A DNA stretch of 64,000 nt from positions 1,681,501-1,745,500 of the forward strand of contig NZ_CP060139.1 in assembly GCF_014524565.1 (NCBI RefSeq), written 5' to 3'. The notes beneath the pieces were generated by a model. That model was not told the origin of the DNA. It saw only the letters and a list, made by a program, of their open reading frames with translations, and did no database searches. The translations under genes and the position numbers were made by a program. Position 1 is the first letter of the stretch, and the number at the start of each line of letters is the position of its first letter. This document shows, piece by piece, positions 46,573 through 55,691 of this stretch. The stretch is from Croceimicrobium hydrocarbonivorans (GTDB lineage: Bacteria > Bacteroidota > Bacteroidia > Flavobacteriales > Schleiferiaceae).

Positions 46573-48924
46573 ATGAAACGATTATTATTAATTGTGTTGA
46601 TGCTCAGTCCTATTTTGAGCTTCGCACAGAATGTCCGTGGCCGCATCAGCGACGCGGAAAATCGCCAGCCCCTAGCCGGAGTGCTGGTAAGCAATGCCGA
46701 AGGTCAAGAGGTACGCAGTGATATAGAAGGTCTCTTTAGCCTAAACTGCAGTGCTGAAATTCGCATCAGCCATCCTGACTTTATCACACAAACCGTAGAA
46801 ATTGATGATTGCAATCAATTTTACGAAATAGCCCTTTTAGCCTCTAATGAAGAACTACCCATGGTAGAGGTTAGTGCGCCACGCAAGGCCAGCTATCAGG
46901 AAAGTCAGGCGGTGCAAAACCTCGATCCCCGTGAATTACAAATGGGCAAAGGCCTTTTTATGGACGAAGCCATTAATACCCATGTTCCAGGTGTTAATAT
47001 GTGGCGTCGTACAGTATCCGGGGGCCAACAATTCAATATTCGAGGTTATGGAAATGGTGTTGGTTTCCGTGGTGCCAGCAATAACTTCAATACTCAGGGA
47101 ACCAAGGTTTATTTAAATGGTATTCCCCTTACAGACGCAGAAGGTTTAACCGTTTTGGATGATATTGACTTCGCCAGCATCAGTGCGGTGAATATCCAAA
47201 AAGGACCGGCCGGCTCTAAATATGGTTTTGCCATTGCCGGAGCCATTAATCTGAGCATTCTTCCCGCCAAGGAAGGCGAAAGCTATGTACAGCAAAGTGC
47301 TACCATTGGTGACTTTGGTTTACAACGCTATACCACTACCATTGCCCGAGGTACCGAAAATGGCTCCTGGCTTTTAAACTATGGTCATCAAAAAGCGGAT
47401 GGTTATATGGAGCATACTGCTTCTCGCAAGGACTTTGTGAATTTGGTTGGCTCCTTCCGAATTTCGGCAAAACAAAGAGTAGAAACTTATTTCGGATATA
47501 GCGATAGTTATGATGAAAGAGGTGGAGAACTCACCATCGCGCAGTTTGAAGCGGGAGACAATACCGGAAACGCCCGTTATATCAAGAATAACGCGCACAG
47601 CAAGGTAGAACGCCTTCGCTTCGGCCTTAGCAATCACTATCAATTCAACAGCCACTGGAATAACCAAACTACCGTATTTGGATCCGGAGCTAGCAGCACC
47701 TCGAGTTCTGCCGGTGGTTGGAATGATGAGCAGCCTATCAATTTCGGACTGCGCAGTGATTTTGGCAGCTCTTTTAAACTGGCCGAAGACTATCTGCTTT
47801 CCGGACATACCGGTATTGAAATTCAGTTTCAGCGCAACCATGCCTTAAGTCATAGTATGATTGAGGACAGCCTTTATCCCTCAGGCTATAATATCGTGGG
47901 ACCATTAAAGAGCAACCAATTTGTTCGCAATCAAAATCAGGTGTACTTCAGTCAATGGGAATTGCAAATGCCCCATGACTGGTCTTTCGAAGCCGGCATC
48001 AGCTTAAGCTCCTTAAGCATTGACCTCGAAAATCGCATGTACCAAAATGGCAATGATTTGGATCCGCGCTATCAGATAGATTATAAAAATTACTGGTCGC
48101 CCCATATTGCTCTGCGTAAAAGCTTTGCTAAAAAATGGAGCCTCTTTGCCTCTTATAATCGTTCCTATAAAACACCCTTAAGCGGGAATATTATAATCGG
48201 CGCAACCGGTGAACTGAATACCGATCTGGTACCCGAAAGTGGCAGTCAAATTGAAATTGGCGCCCAGGGGAATTTGCTTAATGGCCGACTCAATTTCCAG
48301 ATTGCAGCCTTTAGTACCCAATTCCGTAATAAGATGACCTCTGTTGCAGTACCATTGGATAGTGTTACCACCGCGTATACTTATTTGATTAATGCTGGTG
48401 GGCAGGATAATCAAGGACTGGAAGCCAGCCTGCGCTATGAGATAATCGGCTCTAAAAACCGCATCTTTAAGCATGTACAGCCCTGGGCCAATGTTACCGC
48501 CAATGATTTCGTTTACCGCGATTTCTATTATGAAGGGGTACCCCGTGGTGCCAGTCAGGCAGTGACCGAAGTATACGATGGTCAGGCAGTAGCCGGCGTA
48601 AGTCCCTTAAGTTATAATGCGGGGATTGACGTTCAAGGTACTGCCGGTTGGTATACCAAACTAAGTCTTCGCCATCAAGGTGCTATGAATATTACTTCGG
48701 ATGGCGCCAATAAAACTGAGGCTTTTGATGTGCTCAATTTAAAGGCGGGCTATAAGATTGCCTTAGCAGCAGGCTTTAATCTGCATGTCTTTGCGGGCTT
48801 AAATAATATGCTCAGCAGCCGCTATTACTATATGGTTTTTGTAAACCAATTAGCGGATGCCTACTTACCCGCTCCGGATCGCTTAAACAGCTATGGAGGG
48901 ATTGAGTTACGCTACAATTTCTAA
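46573..48924 (+). CDS. TonB-dependent outer-membrane receptor
   Basis: Outer-membrane gated uptake channel, 783 residues. The start at 46573 (MKRLLLIVLMLSPILSFA) gives the signal peptide; the upstream frame does not. Residues ~22-100 are a carboxypeptidase-regulatory-like domain (GRISDAENRQPLAGVLVSN). The plug domain follows (EAINTHVPGVNMWRRTVSGG, FNIRGYGNGVG). The beta-barrel ends in the typical aromatic LRYNF. No SusD-like partner is present, so it is more like a siderophore or metal receptor than a SusC. The adjacent efflux operon may hint at metal handling, which is speculative. Confidence 0.93.
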   Translation: MKRLLLIVLMLSPILSFAQNVRGRISDAENRQPLAGVLVSNAEGQEVRSDIEGLFSLNCSAEIRISHPDFITQTVEIDDCNQFYEIALLASNEELPMVEVSAPRKASYQESQAVQNLDPRELQMGKGLFMDEAINTHVPGVNMWRRTVSGGQQFNIRGYGNGVGFRGASNNFNTQGTKVYLNGIPLTDAEGLTVLDDIDFASISAVNIQKGPAGSKYGFAIAGAINLSILPAKEGESYVQQSATIGDFGLQRYTTTIARGTENGSWLLNYGHQKADGYMEHTASRKDFVNLVGSFRISAKQRVETYFGYSDSYDERGGELTIAQFEAGDNTGNARYIKNNAHSKVERLRFGLSNHYQFNSHWNNQTTVFGSGASSTSSSAGGWNDEQPINFGLRSDFGSSFKLAEDYLLSGHTGIEIQFQRNHALSHSMIEDSLYPSGYNIVGPLKSNQFVRNQNQVYFSQWELQMPHDWSFEAGISLSSLSIDLENRMYQNGNDLDPRYQIDYKNYWSPHIALRKSFAKKWSLFASYNRSYKTPLSGNIIIGATGELNTDLVPESGSQIEIGAQGNLLNGRLNFQIAAFSTQFRNKMTSVAVPLDSVTTAYTYLINAGGQDNQGLEASLRYEIIGSKNRIFKHVQPWANVTANDFVYRDFYYEGVPRGASQAVTEVYDGQAVAGVSPLSYNAGIDVQGTAGWYTKLSLRHQGAMNITSDGANKTEAFDVLNLKAGYKIALAAGFNLHVFAGLNNMLSSRYYYMVFVNQLADAYLPAPDRLNSYGGIELRYNF

Positions 48925-48930
48925 AATGGA

Positions 48931-48959
48931 AAGGGCCCCGAAATGGGGCCCTTTTTTTT
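48931..48959. terminator. Bidirectional terminator, receptor gene and iron-sulfur gene
   Basis: Stem AAGGGCCCC/GGGGCCCTT with a 5-nt loop and a T run; A residues on the opposite side let it serve both converging genes. Confidence 0.88.
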
Positions 48960-49380
48960 ATCCTTCAAAACCGATTCGCTTATGCGTGCCGTCGCAGAAA
49001 GGCTTATTGGCTGATCCGCCACAGCGACATAAAACGGGATTCTTTTCTATGGAACTACTGCCATCGGCATGGCTAAACATAATGCTACCTTGTACCATAA
49101 TGGGGCCATTGGGAATAACCTTGGCTTTCAAATCTCCATCTTCTATAGATAGGCCCTTCTCCTGACCCACATAAGTGAGGGCTCCGGAGGGACATTGCTC
49201 TATTTGATGGCGAATTTTTTCTCCTTCCGCTCCATCGGGATCTACCCAGGGTCTTTGCCCATAGCGAAATACTTCGGGTAAATTTCGCCAGCAGCGCTCG
49301 GAATGTATGCATTTATGGGCCTGCCAGATGATAGTCACCTCCTGACCGGCATATTCTTTCTTAGTGGGTTTCACGCGCAT
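48958..49380 (-). CDS. YjdI-type and CDGSH iron-sulfur domain fusion
   Basis: 140-residue protein with two cluster-binding modules. Residues ~11-70 resemble the YjdI / Fer4_19 domain (Cys24, Cys30, Cys63 in CIHSERCW and EQCPSG). Residues ~112-135 are a CDGSH domain with the 3Cys-1His ligand set Cys118, Cys120, Cys129 and His133 (CRCGGSANKPFCDGTH), which binds a 2Fe-2S cluster. The two domains are linked by a beta segment (IPNGPIMVQGSI). Function is unclear; redox or cluster transfer is likely. It shares a terminator with the receptor gene on the other strand. Confidence 0.9.
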   Translation of the reverse strand: MRVKPTKKEYAGQEVTIIWQAHKCIHSERCWRNLPEVFRYGQRPWVDPDGAEGEKIRHQIEQCPSGALTYVGQEKGLSIEDGDLKAKVIPNGPIMVQGSIMFSHADGSSSIEKNPVLCRCGGSANKPFCDGTHKRIGFEG

Positions 49381-49429
49381 CTTAGCCTGTTTTGTTGCCT
49401 CACAACAGCAGGCCTTCCTTTTTGTTCAA

Positions 49430-50212
49430 TTAGCAGTTTTCAAGATCCTCCGCAAATTCGGTATAGGCCAAGCATTGCTTCAGAGCCTCCCAGTTTTCTA
49501 CGAAGTCTCCGATATGATCAGCGCTGATGCGCTTTAAACGATTTTCAGGCTTAAAGAGGCGAACCCCCAAATAATGGTACAAACGATCCACTAATTTAAA
49601 TCGGTCGGAGGCCTTCATTAAATCCTTCTCATAGGAAACCTTGAAGTAATTCAGTCCTTCCAAGCATCTCTCTTCATACTGCTCCAGCTCCTTACCCGCA
49701 CGAAGTTCAGTCATAAAAGCGGGGATGTCCACTCTCATTTTAGGGCGACTTTTTAAACTTTGGGTTTCATGCCATGACATCCGAAATCGGGCGTAATGCT
49801 TGGATAAGGTTTGGCGCACCAAATTATCCCGAGTAAGGTAAATCAATTTATAGCCCTGCTTCTCCACCAAATATTTTAAGAAATCCCGACCATCTTCCTG
49901 GCCCAGCTTTTCCCGCAATTGATAAGAGAGTAATTTAAATCCATACACCTTACTTCTAAAAACGCGGTTGCGGTGCTTCAAGAACAATTTTGGGAAAAGC
50001 ACTTTGCGATTGTAAATCTCCTTATCGCAATCAATATCGGTACTCTGATTTAGCAAATCACTTAATAAAGTACTTCCGGTGCGTCCTCTGCCAAATAAAA
50101 CAAAGCGCTCTGTATGCGTGGTTTTAGGATAGGCTTTCGCCCGATAAGCCGCCATTGCTTCACGGAGGTACCCCCCTAGTGACTGGTTTAAAAGTGGGAT
50201 TAAGCTTGCCAT
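49430..50212 (-). CDS. Sulfotransferase-like protein
   Basis: 260 residues from the ATG at 50212. The N-terminal FVLFGRGRTGSTLLSDLL matches the PAPS 5'-phosphosulfate loop. KLIYLTRDNLVRQTLSK matches the 3'-phosphate region of Stf0-like sulfotransferases. The C-terminus has NYFKVSYEKDL and VENWEAL segments typical of the family. The acceptor is unknown; no PAPS-synthesis genes (cysD/N/C) are in the window. It is divergent from the MutS2-like gene. Confidence 0.85.
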   Translation of the reverse strand: MASLIPLLNQSLGGYLREAMAAYRAKAYPKTTHTERFVLFGRGRTGSTLLSDLLNQSTDIDCDKEIYNRKVLFPKLFLKHRNRVFRSKVYGFKLLSYQLREKLGQEDGRDFLKYLVEKQGYKLIYLTRDNLVRQTLSKHYARFRMSWHETQSLKSRPKMRVDIPAFMTELRAGKELEQYEERCLEGLNYFKVSYEKDLMKASDRFKLVDRLYHYLGVRLFKPENRLKRISADHIGDFVENWEALKQCLAYTEFAEDLENC

Positions 50213-50372
50213 AATCTTCGAATTTTCCCGAAAAGTAGAATCTGAGCTTAGGCTGCACATAAATCTTCGTTAGACCGTCTTTCTCTCACTGTGAATTACC
50301 CCATCGGCCCGATAAAGCAAATTGCTATTTACTGGCTTTCAAAGACCATAATCCCGCTAAACTGTCTTTATT

Positions 50373-52685
50373 TTGCCAAAAATTTCCCTTTTGCAGCTCT
50401 ATCCACCTGATCTGGCCCAAGCTTTAGACTTTCCTTTTATACAGCGAGAGCTAGCTCGTTATTGTTCCAGTCGCAAAGCCAAAGACCTAGCCCTGGCCTT
50501 GAAGCCCGAGCCACAGGCCGATTTACTCGCGCAAAAGATTGCGGAAAGTGATCAAATACTGTCCTTATTATTGAGCGACGAGAGCTTTCCCAGTGCGGAA
50601 CATCCTGATTTAAGTGAGTTTCTAAGTAAATTAAAGGTTAGAGGTCACGCTTTACGCGAAGAGCAATTTGCGGATATCCGCAGCTTGGCGATTAATTACC
50701 GCCATATACACCAGTTTGTTGCCAATAAACAAGAACGTTTGCCGGCAATTTGGGCACCCCTGGAATATTTGCTTCCCGAAAAATTTGTGATTGAGGCGAT
50801 TGATAAAGTCCTGGATGAAAGGGCTCAGGTACGCTCCTCGGCCTCAGCCGAATTAAGCCATATCCGCCGCGAGCTTACCCGAAAAAGAGCTTCTGCCGAT
50901 CGCATCTTTAACCGCATTTTAAAGAAATACCGGGACAAAGGTTATATCGCCGATTTCGATGAAAGCGTATCCGAATCGCGCAGGGTATTGGCCATTGTTG
51001 CTTCTTATAAAGGACAAATTCAAGGGATCTTACACGGCAGCTCCAGCAAACACAGCATCGCCTACATTGAACCGGGAGAAACGGTAGAAATCAATAATGA
51101 GATTTCGGAACTTCTGGAAGCAGAAAAGGAAGAGATCAAACGCATTTTAAGGCAATTAAGCACCGACCTTAGCCCCTATCACGATTATTTAGATGCGGTT
51201 TGTAAAACTCTGGTATGGTTGGATCTTAGTCGGGCCAAAGCCATTTTCGCCTACCAACAAGAAGCCTGTTATCCCGAAATTTTATCTGAAAAGAAAATCT
51301 TCCTCAAGGATGCCTATAATCCGGTATTAAGACATTTCAATAAAGAGAAAAATAAAAGCACGGTTCCCCTTGATTTGACGCTCGATGCGGAGCAACGGAT
51401 CCTGGTAATTAGCGGACCTAATGCTGGCGGAAAGTCCCTATCCTTAAAAACAGTCGGCCTTTTACAAATCATGTTGCAAAGTGGATTGGCAATTCCAGTG
51501 CACCCCGACAGCCAATTTTGCCTCTTTGATCAATTGCTGGGCGACATCGGCGATGCCCAGAGTATCGAGAATGAACTGAGCACCTATAGCTCCAAGCTGC
51601 AAAAGATGGATCACTTCCTCACCTATACCGATTCATCCACCTTATTGCTGATAGATGAGTTTGGTAGTGGTTCGGATCCCGAATTGGGTTCGGCTTTAGC
51701 TCAGGTATTCCTCGATCGACTCAATGCCTATGGCGCTTACGGTATCATCACCACTCACTTTAATGCGATTAAGGCCTTGGCGGCTGAAATGCCCGGAGTG
51801 GTAAACGGCGCCATGCTCTTTGATCAAAAATCTTTCGATCCTCGCTACGAATTGCAAATCGGGCAACCAGGTAGCTCTTATACCTTCGAAGTAGCGCAAC
51901 GCAGTGGCATTCCCAGTCATTTAATTGATGATGCTCGCGGTCGGGTGCAGCAAAACACCCTGGAAGTAGATAAGTTGTTGGTGCAAATTCAGCAGGATAA
52001 GGTGGCGATTGAAAAAGTGCGCAGCGCCCAGGAAAAAGAATTGCAGAAGCTACGCAAGCTGGAAAGGATGCAGCAGGATCGCATTTTGAAATTAGAAGAG
52101 AAAGTACAGAAGCATAGCCGCATTAATGAGGAGCAAGATCGCTTGATGTACTGGGGTCAGAGGTTCCAAAAGCTTATTGATAGCTGGATGGATCAAAAAA
52201 CCCAAAAAGATAAGAAGGCCATTGTAGCTCGCTTCATTGCTATGCTTAACCAGCGCTCTGGCGAAGTGGAAGTGGAAGAGCAAAAAAGTCACCGCAAGGA
52301 AGTAAAGCAACATCATAAAGACTTGGACCGCTACCTTCAGGAAGAGGTTAAGATGGGCATGGAGGTGCGCATCCTTGAATCGGGTATCAAGGGCAGCATT
52401 TTGGAACAAAAGGGCGACAAATTTCTATTAGCCCTGGGTGGAAATATGACCGCCTTAATGGAACGCAGCAAATTTGTGCGTGCCGATGCACCCTTAGGCC
52501 AGAAGCCTCGAAAAAAGCAGAGGCAGAAGAATTTCCGCAAGCCAAATACGGCCAAAGCTGATACCGCCCAAGCTAAGGAGAAGCAAAGCGTTCAAACTGA
52601 GGGAAAGAAGAAAAATGCTCCCCAAGCAAAAGGTAGAAAAGCGCAAAATCAAGCAAAGCCCGGATCGAAAAGCGGCGAGCAGTAA
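50373..52685 (+). CDS. MutS2-like ATPase without a visible Smr domain
   Basis: 770 residues. N-terminal MutS core/lever helices, then the ATPase with Walker A GPNAGGKS near 350, Walker B LLLIDEFGSGSD near 430 and the THF switch in TTHFNAIKAL. A long coiled coil (about 520-640) and a KOW-like segment (LESGIKGSILEQKGDKFLLAL) follow. The protein ends in a Lys/Gln/Ala-rich low-complexity tail. The Smr nuclease domain usual in MutS2 of Gram-positives is not seen. The start is a TTG at 50373, but TTATTTTG at 50368-50375 looks like a -7 box; if so, translation starts at the TTG at 50391. Probably acts on stalled ribosomes or recombination intermediates, as in other MutS2 proteins. Confidence 0.88.
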   Translation: MPKISLLQLYPPDLAQALDFPFIQRELARYCSSRKAKDLALALKPEPQADLLAQKIAESDQILSLLLSDESFPSAEHPDLSEFLSKLKVRGHALREEQFADIRSLAINYRHIHQFVANKQERLPAIWAPLEYLLPEKFVIEAIDKVLDERAQVRSSASAELSHIRRELTRKRASADRIFNRILKKYRDKGYIADFDESVSESRRVLAIVASYKGQIQGILHGSSSKHSIAYIEPGETVEINNEISELLEAEKEEIKRILRQLSTDLSPYHDYLDAVCKTLVWLDLSRAKAIFAYQQEACYPEILSEKKIFLKDAYNPVLRHFNKEKNKSTVPLDLTLDAEQRILVISGPNAGGKSLSLKTVGLLQIMLQSGLAIPVHPDSQFCLFDQLLGDIGDAQSIENELSTYSSKLQKMDHFLTYTDSSTLLLIDEFGSGSDPELGSALAQVFLDRLNAYGAYGIITTHFNAIKALAAEMPGVVNGAMLFDQKSFDPRYELQIGQPGSSYTFEVAQRSGIPSHLIDDARGRVQQNTLEVDKLLVQIQQDKVAIEKVRSAQEKELQKLRKLERMQQDRILKLEEKVQKHSRINEEQDRLMYWGQRFQKLIDSWMDQKTQKDKKAIVARFIAMLNQRSGEVEVEEQKSHRKEVKQHHKDLDRYLQEEVKMGMEVRILESGIKGSILEQKGDKFLLALGGNMTALMERSKFVRADAPLGQKPRKKQRQKNFRKPNTAKADTAQAKEKQSVQTEGKKKNAPQAKGRKAQNQAKPGSKSGEQ

Positions 52686-52704
52686 ACCCTTCGGCGGCAA
52701 TCCT

Positions 52705-52712
52705 TACATTTG
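52705..52712 (+). promoter_or_regulatory. -7 box upstream of the DUF819 gene
   Basis: TACATTTG, exact TAnnTTTG match, just after the MutS2-like stop and 21 nt before the ATG at 52734. It contains the alternative TTG start at 52710. Confidence 0.45.
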
Positions 52713-52733
52713 GGCTCCAAAGAAAACACGCCC

Positions 52734-54137
52734 ATGGAAGAAGTCGTTTCGGATATTCCCTTAATCACCAATGATGCCGTGGTATTTGGCATCCTGATGG
52801 CCCTATTACTCTTTATTTTTCGCAGTAGCGAAATGCCGGCCTTCAAGAAGTTTTATGCGGTAATACCCACCCTTTTACTTTGTTATTTCCTTCCATCGGT
52901 ATTCAGTACCCTGGGAATTATTTCTCCGCAGTGGATCGACGTTACCGCCGCCAAGGCCTTTCTTTTAGAGCAAGGTTATGCGGTTGAAGGCCTAAACAGT
53001 TTTAAGGCCTTCAAAAATTTTGTGATAAACCAGGAGATTGACGCGGCCCTGCTAAAACCCTTTATGGGCAAGTCGCAGCTCTACTTTATGGCCTCTCGCT
53101 ATTTATTACCCGCCAGTTTAATCCTGCTAACCTTGAGCATCGACCTTAAAGAAGTGTTCCGCTTAGGGCCAAAAGCTCTTATCATGTTTGGAACCGGAAC
53201 TTTAGGGGTTATTATCGGTGGCCCCTTGGCGCTCTTGTTTTTTGGCGCGGTGGCCCCGGATGTCGTAGGAGCTGGCAGCGAAGAAATTTGGCGCGGTATG
53301 ACCACCATTGCCGGTAGTTGGATTGGAGGTGGTGCGAACCAGGCCGCCATGTTCGAAGTTTTTGGTGAAAATGGCGCTATTTCTGGCAAGATTTATTCGG
53401 TGATGATTACCGTAGATGTGATCGTTGCCGAGATCTGGATGTTCTTCCTCCTCTTAGGTGTGGGTAAGTCCGATAAGATTGATAAATTTTTCAAGGCCGA
53501 CGCCTCAGCCGTTACTACGCTTAAGAATCACATGCAGGAATTTTCGTCCCGCATTTCGCGTATCGCTACAACTATCGACCTTTTTGTGATTTTAGGGATC
53601 GCTTTTGGCCTTACCGGACTAGCCCATTTACTCTCTGACATTATCGCACCGGCCATTGCCGAAGCTTCTCCCTTCTTAGCTGAAACCTTTAGCCTGGGAA
53701 GTGGCTTTTTCTGGTTAATCGTATTGGCCACCACTGCCGGTATTATCATGTCCTTTACTTCCCTTCGCAATTATGAAGGTGCAGGGGCCTCTAAAGTAGG
53801 TTCGGTTTTCATTTACATTCTGGTGGTAACCATCGGTATGAAAATGAATATCATGGGGATATTCGAAAACCCCGGACTCTTCTTGGTAGGGTTAGTATGG
53901 ATGGCCATTCACGTTGGACTACTCTTTATAGTTGGAAAAATTATTCGAGCCCCCTTCTTCTTCCTGGCGGTAGGCTCCAAAGCCAATATTGGTGGGGCCG
54001 CTTCAGCTCCCGTGGTAGCAGCTGCTTTTCACCCATCATTGGCTCCGGTAGGCGTACTGCTGGCGGTATTAGGTTATGCCGTAGGAACCTATGGCGCCTA
54101 TCTCTGTGGATTATTAATGCAAATGGTTGCTTCTTAA
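52734..54137 (+). CDS. DUF819 family membrane transporter-like protein
   Basis: 467 residues with about 11-13 hydrophobic segments, from the ATG at 52734. It matches the DUF819/YjcL family: the first helix (VFGILMALLLFIF), the GTGTLGVIIGGPLALL and GSWIGGGANQAAMFEVF glycine-rich signatures, and the GSKANIGGAASAPVVAAAF loop near the C-terminus. The internal similarity of the two halves suggests a secondary transporter fold. The substrate is unknown. The next gene starts with no gap after its stop, so the transported compound may relate to peptides, but this rests on position only. Confidence 0.88.
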   Translation: MEEVVSDIPLITNDAVVFGILMALLLFIFRSSEMPAFKKFYAVIPTLLLCYFLPSVFSTLGIISPQWIDVTAAKAFLLEQGYAVEGLNSFKAFKNFVINQEIDAALLKPFMGKSQLYFMASRYLLPASLILLTLSIDLKEVFRLGPKALIMFGTGTLGVIIGGPLALLFFGAVAPDVVGAGSEEIWRGMTTIAGSWIGGGANQAAMFEVFGENGAISGKIYSVMITVDVIVAEIWMFFLLLGVGKSDKIDKFFKADASAVTTLKNHMQEFSSRISRIATTIDLFVILGIAFGLTGLAHLLSDIIAPAIAEASPFLAETFSLGSGFFWLIVLATTAGIIMSFTSLRNYEGAGASKVGSVFIYILVVTIGMKMNIMGIFENPGLFLVGLVWMAIHVGLLFIVGKIIRAPFFFLAVGSKANIGGAASAPVVAAAFHPSLAPVGVLLAVLGYAVGTYGAYLCGLLMQMVAS

Positions 54138-55505
54138 ATGAAAAAGACTTGGCTCCTTGGCCTATTGGCCTTTGCCGGCTTCCAGCTTAGTGCTCAAACA
54201 GAAGCCGAAACCTTCAGGGAAATTTATTCCCAGGCCTTAACTGAACAACAGGGCTACGAATGGCTGCGAGAGCTTTGCAGCATGGGACCACGCTTTGCGG
54301 GTAGTGATCAGGCCACAGCCTCCGTATTACATTTCAAGGCTAAATTAGATTCCATGGGTTTCGAAACCCGCTTGCAAGCAGTGAAAGTACCCCGCTGGGT
54401 TCGCGGCCCGCAGGAACAAGCCTGGCTTATTCAGGGCATCGATCAAACAGCTATGGCAGTTACCGCGCTGGGTGGATCAATTGCCACCCCCGCTGGAGGA
54501 TTACGCGGCAATGTGGTTGAAATCCCTTCCTTCGAAGCCCTAGACAGTTTGGATCTTAAAGGAAAAATTGCCTTTTTCAATATCCAAATGGACCCCAGCT
54601 TTATTAGCACGGGCTATGCCTATGGATCAGCTGTAAAGCAACGCTGGGCCGGCGCTATTGAAGCTTCTAAAAAAGGGGCTATTGGAGTAGTAATCCGCTC
54701 CCTAAGCAGCAGCATTAATAAATATCCACATACCGGCAGTATGGCTTATGCCGATGAGGTTAAGCGTATTCCTGCTGCCGCCCTAAGTACCTTCGACGCG
54801 GAGCTTTTAAGCAAATCTTTGAAAAAGGATCCCGGCTTGCAAATCAAATTGCAGATGGCCTGCGAATGGCAAGATTCCGTTTATTCCTATAACCTTATTG
54901 CCGACCTTAAAGGCAGTAGTAAGCCCAATGATGTAATTGTGGTATCCGGCCATATCGACTCATGGGAATTAGGAACTGGAGCTCACGATGATGGCGCTGG
55001 GGCTATGCATGCCCTGGAAAGTCTCTACCTTTTAAAAGAGATGGGCTTTAAAACCAAGCGCACCCTTCGCATGGTCTGGTATATGAATGAAGAATTCGGT
55101 TTAAATGGCGCCCGTGTTTATGCTAAGGCGGCAAAAAGTGCGAAAGAAAAACATGTGATTGCCATTGAAAGCGATGGCGGTGGCTTTACCCCCAAGGGCT
55201 TTAGCATTGATGCCTCGGATGAAATGGTGGAAAAGCTGAAAGCCTACCGCAAATTATTTGAGCCCTATGGAATATACCAGTTCTCTAAAGGCGGCTCGGG
55301 GGCCGATATTGGTCAGCTTAAGAACGATGACATTATTTTAATAGGGCTGCGTCCCGACAATCATCGCTATTTCGAAGTGCATCACTCAGCTTTGGATAAT
55401 ATCAACTCAGTTAATGCACGGGAATTTACCATGGGCTCTGCCAGCCTCGCTGCATTAATTTGGTTGATGGATCGCGATGATCTTTGTGTGGGCTGTAAAT
55501 CCTAG
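54138..55505 (+). CDS. Secreted M28-family zinc aminopeptidase/carboxypeptidase
   Basis: 455 residues, signal peptide MKKTWLLGLLAFAGFQLSA. A PA-like domain (about 110-240) precedes the M28 catalytic domain. Di-zinc ligands are visible: His in SGHIDSWELG, bridging Asp in HDDGAGA, the catalytic/ligand Glu pair in MNEEFGLNGA, Asp in ESDGGG, and His in FEVHHSALDN. It is closest in layout to plasma glutamate carboxypeptidase-like (M28.014-type) enzymes. No CHU_C or other type IX sorting domain, so it is probably periplasmic. Its start codon directly follows the DUF819 stop. Confidence 0.92.
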   Translation: MKKTWLLGLLAFAGFQLSAQTEAETFREIYSQALTEQQGYEWLRELCSMGPRFAGSDQATASVLHFKAKLDSMGFETRLQAVKVPRWVRGPQEQAWLIQGIDQTAMAVTALGGSIATPAGGLRGNVVEIPSFEALDSLDLKGKIAFFNIQMDPSFISTGYAYGSAVKQRWAGAIEASKKGAIGVVIRSLSSSINKYPHTGSMAYADEVKRIPAAALSTFDAELLSKSLKKDPGLQIKLQMACEWQDSVYSYNLIADLKGSSKPNDVIVVSGHIDSWELGTGAHDDGAGAMHALESLYLLKEMGFKTKRTLRMVWYMNEEFGLNGARVYAKAAKSAKEKHVIAIESDGGGFTPKGFSIDASDEMVEKLKAYRKLFEPYGIYQFSKGGSGADIGQLKNDDIILIGLRPDNHRYFEVHHSALDNINSVNAREFTMGSASLAALIWLMDRDDLCVGCKS

Positions 55506-55561
55506 AAGAAAATATTTCTCAAAACCGTGAACCTATTGCCTTAGGCACCGTTATTTACTGT

Positions 55562-55581
55562 GGTTAAGGTTTGGTTAATTG
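55562..55581 (+). repeat. 20-nt motif copy after M28 gene
   Basis: GGTTAAGGTTTGGTTAATTG, identical to the minus-strand copy at 27092-27111. It lies 56 nt after the M28 stop and 22 nt before a terminator stem. Confidence 0.7.
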
Positions 55582-55603
55582 TTTTGATTTAGTTTGAAAC
55601 AAG

Positions 55604-55633
55604 GGGAGGCAATAAGCCTCCCTTTCTCTTTTT
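55604..55633 (+). terminator. Terminator after DUF819-M28 unit
   Basis: Stem GGGAGGC/GCCTCCC with a 5-nt loop followed by a T-rich tract. Confidence 0.85.
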
Positions 55634-55691
55634 AACCTTTCGGTAAAGGCCCTTCGCTCACATTTTCCTAAATTCTCCCAAATATTTGAAA

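Noticed and set aside
47374-47841. 155-codon minus-strand ORF opposite the TonB receptor
   Set aside because: Shadow frame; the receptor barrel is clearly the coding strand.
46573-48924. SusC-type polysaccharide receptor
   Set aside because: No SusD partner nearby and length below usual SusC proteins; a general TonB-dependent receptor is safer.
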